Assembly (NCBI GenBank): GCA_947259425.1
Contig: CAMYMO010000114.1
Location: 1-16,246, forward strand
Source of the DNA: an uncultured Ectothiorhodospiraceae bacterium
Lineage (GTDB): Bacteria > Pseudomonadota > Gammaproteobacteria > UBA6429 > Thiohalophilaceae
Length of the DNA: 16,246 nucleotides
Direction: 5' to 3'
Position numbers and translations under genes: made by a program
Notes under the pieces: model-generated
Told to the model about the DNA's origin: nothing
The model's input: only the letters and a program-made list of their open reading frames with translations
The model's database searches: none
Shown here: positions 11,141 through 16,246 of the stretch, piece by piece
Numbering within the stretch: the first letter of the stretch is position 1
Layout: each line of letters opens with the position of its first letter

Positions 11141-12174
11141 AGGGTTGCTTCCTCCATAATCACTTCATAGGTTTCACGCATGCCTTTACATAAACTGTTT
11201 AACTCATCGTTGTTAAAAAAGCGTGATAAGTGAAGGGGATTAATCGCCATAATTTTAACTTTGCCCTGATGCTCAACCACGGTCAATCGACATGGTAAGA
11301 ATAAGCCGACACGTGGATCAACCGCCAACGCCTCATTCAGTAGTTTAAAATTGCAAAAATAGATCACGACTTTTTTTGCATCTTCCTGCTCTACCTTAAC
11401 CAAACCCTGATCAAAATTTTGTGTGCGTATAAGCCGATAGTTTTTACCTATGATGGCCTGCTTTAAACTCTCCACTGTCTCCTCGATGCTCATCGAAGAC
11501 TCGGCCTCCAGATAATAGGGTTCATCCTTTGAAATTGTATTTTTTTGCAAATCATTTTCATATGAACGTATATAAGCAACCACGTCGTTAATATCCTGGT
11601 TACTCATGCCTTGCTTTAAAAATGACACCATCGGTGTCCCCTCACGGCCCTGTTGCAAGGTCGCTTGGATCATCGCATCACTGGCACTTTTTAAGAATCC
11701 TTCGTTATTTAATGCCGGAGCAATAATGGGCAAATCTCTTGGACGCGAAAAGGTCACGCCGGTCCCTTTGCCACCGCGGCCCTCGGCACCATGACAACTC
11801 GCACAATTCTTTGCAAACAATTCAGCACCCGCTTTTACATTACCCTTAATTGCTTGCTGAGTGTATGTCGGTGGCTCCACTTCAGCGAAGCTACGAATGT
11901 AACCAACCAATGCATTCAGTTCGTCATCATCCAGGCTTTTAAAGGCGGGCATGACACGCCCCTCGCGACCAAATTTGATGGTATTTTTTAGGAACCGATC
12001 CGAGGCTTGAGCTTGAAACGACTTTAAAGCCAACGGCACACCAACACCACCTTTACCACCGGCACCATGACAGGCAATACAATGCTTTTGATAAAGCCTT
12101 TCACCCAAATTCGCCGATGCCAGCGCCTGACTACTCAGCGCCAGTAATAAAGAAAATGTAACTACTAACCGCAT
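11137..12174 (-). CDS. Dihaem cytochrome c fused to a DUF302 domain
   Basis: This 345-residue periplasmic protein has a signal peptide at 1-20 (cleavage near ALAS). Two class I cytochrome c domains carry haem motifs CIACH (32-36) and CASCH (124-128), with likely axial Met75 (GRVMPAF) and Met182 (GTPMVSF). A DUF302 domain spans about 218-345, with IYFCNFKLL (271-279), LFLPCRLTVVE (291-301) and three cysteines (C274, C295, C329). The start is ATG 12174 because TGAGG lies 6 nt upstream; an in-frame ATG at 12186 overlaps that SD. It is probably an electron carrier or terminal module of a respiratory or sulfur/nitrogen redox pathway, acting with the DUF302 protein encoded next. An FNR-like dyad upstream suggests oxygen or nitric oxide control. 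Partner and substrate are unknown. Confidence 0.9.
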   Translation of the reverse strand: MRLVVTFSLLLALSSQALASANLGERLYQKHCIACHGAGGKGGVGVPLALKSFQAQASDRFLKNTIKFGREGRVMPAFKSLDDDELNALVGYIRSFAEVEPPTYTQQAIKGNVKAGAELFAKNCASCHGAEGRGGKGTGVTFSRPRDLPIIAPALNNEGFLKSASDAMIQATLQQGREGTPMVSFLKQGMSNQDINDVVAYIRSYENDLQKNTISKDEPYYLEAESSMSIEETVESLKQAIIGKNYRLIRTQNFDQGLVKVEQEDAKKVVIYFCNFKLLNEALAVDPRVGLFLPCRLTVVEHQGKVKIMAINPLHLSRFFNNDELNSLCKGMRETYEVIMEEATL

Positions 12175-12206
12175 TGAAAACCTCATTCTTTATATTAGAA
12201 TACAAT

Positions 12207-12245
12207 AATATACTAATTATCGATAATTTACATGACCTGGATCAT
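12207..12245 (-). promoter_or_regulatory. Promoter of the cytochrome c-DUF302 operon with FNR/Dnr-like dyad
   Basis: On the minus strand a -10 TATATT sits at 12207-12212. The dyad ATGAT-CCAG-GTCAT (12232-12245) resembles the FNR/Anr/Dnr site TTGAT-N4-ATCAA and is centred about 38-41 bp before the likely transcription start, the class II activator position. A perfect 14-bp palindrome AATTATCGATAATT (12215-12228) fills the gap between them. No good -35 exists, as expected for an activator-dependent promoter. Confidence 0.4.
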
Positions 12246-12271
12246 TAAACCGCTAACCAAGATAGCGTTGC

Positions 12272-12844
12272 TTAGTTATCCCTGACCAGCTCATTGGCAT
12301 CCGTATGCTCAAAATCACTACCATAGATATCGACCAGCGTACGTTCTGAATAAGAAAGTTTGTCACCTGAAACCTTCAATTGATGGCTGAATTCAAGTGT
12401 CCGCGCATTATCGCGCATAAAGGGCGACTGGATAATCCCCCAGTCAGGGTCATCTAACTTTGCGGCAACGTCGAATACCACCTCATTAGCAGCATCCGCT
12501 CTCGGCTCATAACCGCCCCCCGCTAAGAGAGCGACCGCCCTGGGAATGGTGAGTGATTGCATAACCAGGCTATTTTGTTTATCCCACATCCAATAGCCAG
12601 TTTCGTCATGAAATACTTTGTTGTCAGATTTGCGTCGAACCTCTTGATGGTAGCGCACTGCCGATAGAACTTGTTGTTCAGCATTGGTGACATCGTCATC
12701 GACCGGGGCAAACACCAGCGTTTCATAGTAGGGGTTTTCTTCTGTCCCATCCGGATCCGGGGCAATATCCATACCCTTGTCACCGCGCCATACCCCTATC
12801 AGTGCCAGTAAAGGACCATAATCGATATCATTTGAATCAGACAT
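12272..12844 (-). CDS. Nitrobindin-like / FABP-like heme-binding beta-barrel protein
   Basis: This 190-residue cytoplasmic protein has the N-terminal GVWRGDKG (17-24), the variant of the G-x-W-x-G signature that opens the ten-stranded nitrobindin barrel (DUF1794/THAP4-like). HDETGYWMWD (79-88) and the C-terminal LSYSERTLVDIYG (163-175) followed by H180 fit the region carrying the proximal haem ligand in nitrobindins; H180 is the best candidate. The family binds ferric haem and nitric oxide or peroxynitrite, but several members bind other ligands, so haem binding here is inferred. It starts 3 nt after the stop of the glycosylase gene, with AGAGG inside that gene's end as its SD, so the two are translationally coupled. 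Confidence 0.8.
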   Translation of the reverse strand: MSDSNDIDYGPLLALIGVWRGDKGMDIAPDPDGTEENPYYETLVFAPVDDDVTNAEQQVLSAVRYHQEVRRKSDNKVFHDETGYWMWDKQNSLVMQSLTIPRAVALLAGGGYEPRADAANEVVFDVAAKLDDPDWGIIQSPFMRDNARTLEFSHQLKVSGDKLSYSERTLVDIYGSDFEHTDANELVRDN

Positions 12845-12847
12845 GTC

Positions 12848-13375
12848 TCATACCTCTTCCGTAAAAGCCGACTGTAACTTCGACCACTGAGTTATTTTTT
12901 CATCCCGACTCATTCTAGCATTGGCCGGACTCGTTGAGGGTAATAAAATGAGTTCAAGATGTTGCAACTCGGTCAAATCCGGTAACACTCTTTTATAAAA
13001 CTCGGTTTTGGCTTTCGTTCCATTGAAATAGACATGGCTGATCGATGGATAATCTCCAAATAATTCAATAAAATTATTTACTTTAATCGTAGAGGATTGA
13101 ATTGATGAATCCAGACTACCCTGCCGTTGGCAGGATCCAATCACATCCCATAGCGCTATGCGATTCGAAATCAGCTGGGTGGCTCTTTGAGAATAATTTG
13201 CATGGTGATCGACATGAAACAGTGCGGCAATGATCTCCCAAAACAGATTACGCGGATTCGCATAGTACTGGGATTGTTTTAATGATGCTTCGCCGGGCAT
13301 GGAACCCAGGATTAATACCTTTGGTTTACCACCAATGATCGGTTTAAAACCTGCTTTCGACCCTGTTTTCAACAT
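12848..13375 (-). CDS. Hypoxanthine-DNA (deoxyinosine) glycosylase, UDG superfamily family 6
   Basis: This 175-residue base-excision repair enzyme removes deaminated adenine (hypoxanthine) from DNA. Motif 1 is LGSMPGEASL (23-32), followed by YYANPRNLFW (37-46), with N43 in the position of the family's catalytic Asn. Also visible are ALWDVIGSCQRQGSLD (74-89), typical of the family, and motif 2, LPSTSPANA (145-153). No Fe-S cysteine set is present. Length fits the family. It heads a two-gene unit with the nitrobindin-like gene (3-nt gap). Because nitric oxide chemistry deaminates adenine, pairing with an NO-binding-type barrel is suggestive. A promoter candidate lies 89 bp upstream. Confidence 0.88.
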   Translation of the reverse strand: MLKTGSKAGFKPIIGGKPKVLILGSMPGEASLKQSQYYANPRNLFWEIIAALFHVDHHANYSQRATQLISNRIALWDVIGSCQRQGSLDSSIQSSTIKVNNFIELFGDYPSISHVYFNGTKAKTEFYKRVLPDLTELQHLELILLPSTSPANARMSRDEKITQWSKLQSAFTEEV

Positions 13376-13463
13376 AGTGATACTATAAGGACTATCGGTT
13401 TATCAAACACTGGATGGCCCACAATTAGAAGATGACCAGATAGTTTCTGTTATCTGGCAATAT

Positions 13464-13492
13464 AGTATATAACTTTCGACAATGACTGTGCA
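13464..13492 (-). promoter_or_regulatory. Promoter candidate for glycosylase-nitrobindin unit
   Basis: On the minus strand TGCACA (13487-13492), a 17-bp spacer, then TATACT (13464-13469). The predicted start is near 13457. A perfect 7-bp inverted repeat, CCAGATA/TATCTGG (13436-13457), begins exactly there, so it could be an operator or a 5' mRNA hairpin. It has no T-run on either strand and is not a terminator. Confidence 0.35.
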
Positions 13493-13526
13493 GGGTCGGT
13501 GTGATTTTACCACCCCGGCCTGTTCT

Positions 13527-13910
13527 TTATTTCTTACCGATTAACTCGATCTGATAACCATCCGGATCTTCGACAAACGCGATAATTGTTTTACCGGCAT
13601 TCATCGGACCTGCATCGCGAATAATTTTGCCACCGCGTTGTTTAATATCATCGGTGGCCTTATATACATCATCCACTTCAACAGCAATATGACCATAGCC
13701 ATCACCGAGATTGTATTTATCCGTATCCCAGTTATAGGTTAATTCAATCACCGTGTTTTCGGATTCATCTCCATAGCCAATAAAGGCCAGGGTAAATTTA
13801 CCATCGGGATAATCCTTTTGTCTGAGCAACTTCATACCCAAAACTTCGGTATAAAAACTAATCGATGTATCGAGGTTTCCAACACGTAACATGGTATGAA
13901 GTAATCTCAT
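13527..13910 (-). CDS. gloA: Lactoylglutathione lyase (glyoxalase I)
   Basis: This 127-residue cytosolic enzyme converts the hemithioacetal of methylglyoxal and glutathione to S-lactoylglutathione. The metal ligands of the E. coli enzyme are at the same numbers: H5, E56, H74 and E122. The blocks MLRVGNLDTSISFYTEVLGM (7-26), YGHIAVEVDD (72-81) and FVEDPDGYQIELI (112-124) are diagnostic. The short chain (E. coli 135 aa) fits the Ni2+-type class. AAGGA lies 5 nt before the ATG. It follows hemE by 15 nt and is probably cotranscribed with it. Confidence 0.96.
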   Translation of the reverse strand: MRLLHTMLRVGNLDTSISFYTEVLGMKLLRQKDYPDGKFTLAFIGYGDESENTVIELTYNWDTDKYNLGDGYGHIAVEVDDVYKATDDIKQRGGKIIRDAGPMNAGKTIIAFVEDPDGYQIELIGKK

Positions 13911-13925
13911 GGTCTTCCTTAATTT

Positions 13926-14990
13926 TTATTTATGATACTGTTTGCTTAATTCATGCACCGCGTCGACAAAGGCACCCGCATGATCAGGATTGACATGCTG
14001 ATGAATGCCATGACCTAAATTAAACACATGGCCCGTACCGTGACCATAACTTTTTAAAATATCGGCCACTTCTTCGCGGATACGTTCAGGTGAGGCATAA
14101 AGCACAGTTGGATCCATATTGCCTTGCAGCGCCACTTTGTCACCAACCCGTTTTCGCGCCAAGCCAATATCAATCGTCCAATCCAGGCCCAACGCATCGG
14201 CACCACTATTGGCCTGGTCCTCTAACCACTGACAGCCGCCCTTCGAAAATAAGACAACGGGAATTTTCTGACCTTCATATTCACGAGTCAAGCCACTAAT
14301 AATTTGTTGCATATAATTCAGCGAAAACGATTTGTAGTCGCGCGTGGTTAACGCACCACCCCAGGTATCAAAGATCATCACCGCCTGTGCACCTGCCGCA
14401 ATCTGCGCGTTTAAATACTGGGTCACCGCCTGTGCTGTAACATCAAGCAATTTATGCATACTGCGGGGATCGTCATATAGCATGCCTTTAACTTTGGCGA
14501 AGTCTTTACTCCCGCTTCCTTCAACCATATAGGTGGCTAATGTCCAGGGACTACCGGAAAAACCGATTAACGGAACGCGACCATCTAATTCGGCACGAAT
14601 CGTACGCACCGCATCCATCACATAACCCAGTTCCTGTTCCATGTCGGGTACAAATAATTTATCGACTGCGGCAGATGATTGCACCGGATGTTTGAAATGA
14701 GGGCCTTCACCTTCGGCAAAATATAATCCCAAGCCCATCGCATCCGGGATGGTTAAGATATCTGAAAATAATATCGCTGCGTCTAACTCAAAACGATCGA
14801 GTGGTTGCATCGTCACTTCGCATGCAAGCTCAGGGTTTTTACACAGATCCAAAAAGCTACCGGCCTTTTTACGGGTTGCCTTATATTCAGGGAGGTAACG
14901 CCCGGCCTGGCGCATCATCCACACGGGTGTCATATCGACTGGCTGACGAAGCAAAGCTCTTATGAATCGATCGTTTTTTAATGTTGACAT
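13926..14990 (-). CDS. hemE: Uroporphyrinogen decarboxylase
   Basis: This 354-residue enzyme, the same length as E. coli HemE, decarboxylates uroporphyrinogen III to coproporphyrinogen III in haem synthesis. Signature 1, PVWMMRQAGRYLPEY, is at 22-36, the catalytic Asp is D77 in LFSDIL, and signature 2, GFSGSPWTLATYMVEG, is at 143-158. The C-terminal FNLGHGI block is present. The N-terminus (MSTLKNDRFIRALLRQPVD) matches family starts, fixing the ATG at 14990. Unusually there is no Shine-Dalgarno, and -10-like hexamers abut the start codon. It precedes gloA by 15 nt and follows gltD, a common gammaproteobacterial neighbourhood. Confidence 0.98.
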   Translation of the reverse strand: MSTLKNDRFIRALLRQPVDMTPVWMMRQAGRYLPEYKATRKKAGSFLDLCKNPELACEVTMQPLDRFELDAAILFSDILTIPDAMGLGLYFAEGEGPHFKHPVQSSAAVDKLFVPDMEQELGYVMDAVRTIRAELDGRVPLIGFSGSPWTLATYMVEGSGSKDFAKVKGMLYDDPRSMHKLLDVTAQAVTQYLNAQIAAGAQAVMIFDTWGGALTTRDYKSFSLNYMQQIISGLTREYEGQKIPVVLFSKGGCQWLEDQANSGADALGLDWTIDIGLARKRVGDKVALQGNMDPTVLYASPERIREEVADILKSYGHGTGHVFNLGHGIHQHVNPDHAGAFVDAVHELSKQYHK

Positions 14991-14993
14991 AAA

Positions 14994-15022
14994 ATTATAT
15001 TACCAGAGCAAAAATTCGTTAA
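14994..15022 (-). promoter_or_regulatory. hemE promoter candidate abutting the start codon
   Basis: On the minus strand TTAACG (15017-15022), a 17-bp spacer, then TATAAT (14994-14999), three bases before the hemE ATG. An overlapping TAATAT (14997-15002) would place the transcription start at the A of the ATG. Either the mRNA is leaderless, or these AT-rich hexamers are fortuitous and hemE is translated from a gltBD read-through transcript. Confidence 0.35.
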
Positions 15023-15100
15023 ATCATTGTTATGAAAAGCGGGCATACATTGCTACCTTTTATACAGGACCCAGTTGTATCCTGGCGATAGCAGGTATCT

Positions 15101-16246
15101 TTAAACTTCCAGAAAGTCGAGAATGCCTTCAGCCGCTTCGCGGCCTTCATAGACGGCGGTTACCACCAGATCAGAACCACGAACCATATCGCCACCTGAA
15201 AAAATCTTTTTGTTAGTCGTTTGATATTTAAACGCTTGTTTTTCAGGCGCGACCACTCGACCACGATCATCCAGCTTGATATCAAAATCACTAAACCAAT
15301 CCGCTGGGCTGGGTCGAAAACCAAAGGCAATGATAACAACGTCTGCCGGTATGACTTGTTCCGAACCTTCTACTGGGACGGGACTACGACGACCACGCTC
15401 ATCCGCTTCGCCAAGTTCTGTGGTAATAACTTTGATACCTTCGACTTCATCATCACCAACGATCTCAATTGGCTGACGATTCCAGAGAAACTGCACGCCT
15501 TCTTCTTTAGAGTTAGCCACTTCCCGTTTGGAACCCGGCATATTGGCTTCATCACGACGATAGGCACAGGAAACCGATTCAGCACCCTGGCGAATAGCCG
15601 TACGGTTACAGTCCATCGCGGTATCACCACCACCCAACACCACGACTCGTTTACCTTCCATGCTAATGTAGTCAGCAGCATCTTTTTCATAATCCCAACA
15701 GTGGTTGACATTGGAGATCAAATAATCGAGCGCGGCATGTACACCCGGCAAATCTTCTCCTGGAATACCCGCCTGCATGTAACTATACGTGCCCATACCC
15801 AGGAACACCGCGTCGAATTCATCAATAATGGATTGGAACTCAATGTCTTTACCAACTTCAATACCGGTCTTAAATAAGATGCCCATGTCTTCAAAGATCT
15901 TACGTCGCTGCTTAACCAGCTCTTTTTCTAATTTAAATTCGGGGATACCGAACATCAGCAGACCGCCAATTTCCGGTTGCTTTTCATATACGGTGACATC
16001 AACGCCATGGCGTGCAAGAATATCCGCACAACCTAAACCGGCCGGACCCGCACCAATCACCGCCACTTTTTTTCCAACCCGTTTAACGTCGGTTAAATCA
16101 GGTTTCCAGCCTTGTGCAAATGCGGTATCACTAATGTATCGCTCTATCGCACCGATGGTAACGGCACCGAAACCATCATTTAAGGTACAAGCGCCTTCAC
16201 AAAGTCGATCCTGGGGACAAACACGCCCGCATATCTCCGGCAATGA
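15101..16246 (-). CDS. gltD: Glutamate synthase small subunit (partial, N-terminus beyond window)
   Basis: The visible 381 codons are the C-terminal four-fifths of GltD (about 470 aa); the frame is open through the right edge. GltD is the FAD-containing NADPH-oxidising subunit that feeds electrons to GltB for the synthesis of glutamate from glutamine and 2-oxoglutarate. The edge-proximal cysteine block CGRVCPQDRLCEGAC belongs to its N-terminal Fe-S region. The FAD-binding GAGPAGLG, the downstream GGGDTAMDC NADPH-binding motif and the C-terminal GGDMVRGSDLVVTAVYEG block are intact. It ends 110 nt before hemE with no clear terminator, so read-through into hemE-gloA is possible. gltB is expected further right. 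Confidence 0.97.
   Translation of the reverse strand, partial: SLPEICGRVCPQDRLCEGACTLNDGFGAVTIGAIERYISDTAFAQGWKPDLTDVKRVGKKVAVIGAGPAGLGCADILARHGVDVTVYEKQPEIGGLLMFGIPEFKLEKELVKQRRKIFEDMGILFKTGIEVGKDIEFQSIIDEFDAVFLGMGTYSYMQAGIPGEDLPGVHAALDYLISNVNHCWDYEKDAADYISMEGKRVVVLGGGDTAMDCNRTAIRQGAESVSCAYRRDEANMPGSKREVANSKEEGVQFLWNRQPIEIVGDDEVEGIKVITTELGEADERGRRSPVPVEGSEQVIPADVVIIAFGFRPSPADWFSDFDIKLDDRGRVVAPEKQAFKYQTTNKKIFSGGDMVRGSDLVVTAVYEGREAAEGILDFLEV

Noticed and set aside
12251..12267. CGCTA/TAGCG hairpin after the nitrobindin-like gene as a terminator
   Set aside because: The stem is 5 bp with only a short T tract on the minus strand. This is too weak to call.
15221..15877. 218-codon plus-strand open frame opposite gltD
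   Set aside because: It lies fully within conserved gltD. Its translation has no recognisable motif and is a codon-bias shadow.
1..16246. tRNA, rRNA, CRISPR arrays, transposase or phage genes
   Set aside because: None was recognised anywhere in the window on either strand. There are no regularly spaced repeats and no transposase or integrase motifs.

Overview
The window looks like chromosomal DNA of a motile, respiring gammaproteobacterium with a fairly AT-rich genome. The protein sequences of HemE, GloA, GltD, the NfsB-type nitroreductase and the LysR regulator all read as gammaproteobacterial. A near-consensus FliA (sigma-28) promoter and an Aer-like receptor point to flagellar aerotaxis. 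A c-type cytochrome operon points to respiratory metabolism. The species cannot be fixed from the sequence alone.

Layout. (1) 1-1501: the 3' end of an unknown plus-strand gene and its terminator, then a divergent SDR oxidoreductase / HxlR regulator pair sharing a palindromic operator. (2) 1502-3253: an accessory tract. It holds a ccdAB toxin-antitoxin pair with its own promoter and operator, a 75-bp element that folds like an integron attC site, a small unknown ORF, a possible gene remnant, and two broken genes (a His-rich lipoprotein with an internal TAG, and an NTF2/SnoaL-like gene with an early TAA and an apparent internal deletion). (3) 3381-6698: an NfsB-like nitroreductase, a small unknown gene, an Aer-type chemoreceptor behind a sigma-28 promoter, and a conserved-looking unknown gene. 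(4) 6699-8116: a 15-bp tandem repeat, then an ECF sigma factor and its RskA-type anti-sigma factor (minus strand, 4-nt overlap). (5) 8117-9776: two sparse intergenic stretches flanking a 56-codon ORF that resembles only the N-terminal module of HD-GYP proteins, and a single-pass membrane coiled-coil protein. (6) 9777-12174: a LysR regulator convergent with a two-gene operon encoding a dihaem cytochrome c-DUF302 fusion and a separate periplasmic DUF302 protein, with an FNR/Dnr-like dyad upstream. (7) 12272-16246, all minus strand: a hypoxanthine-DNA glycosylase coupled to a nitrobindin-like beta-barrel, then gloA, hemE and partial gltD, a typical core-genome block.

How the genes fit together. 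The right third is housekeeping: glutamate synthesis, haem synthesis and methylglyoxal detoxification. The haem pathway supplies cofactor for proteins such as the dihaem cytochrome and the nitrobindin-like protein. The most novel functional unit is the cytochrome c-DUF302 / DUF302 operon: two DUF302 modules, one haem-linked and Cys-containing and one free and Cys-less, look like partners of an undescribed periplasmic redox complex. The most dynamic region is 1502-3253, where TA genes, an attC-like fold and decayed genes suggest past cassette insertion and gene loss.
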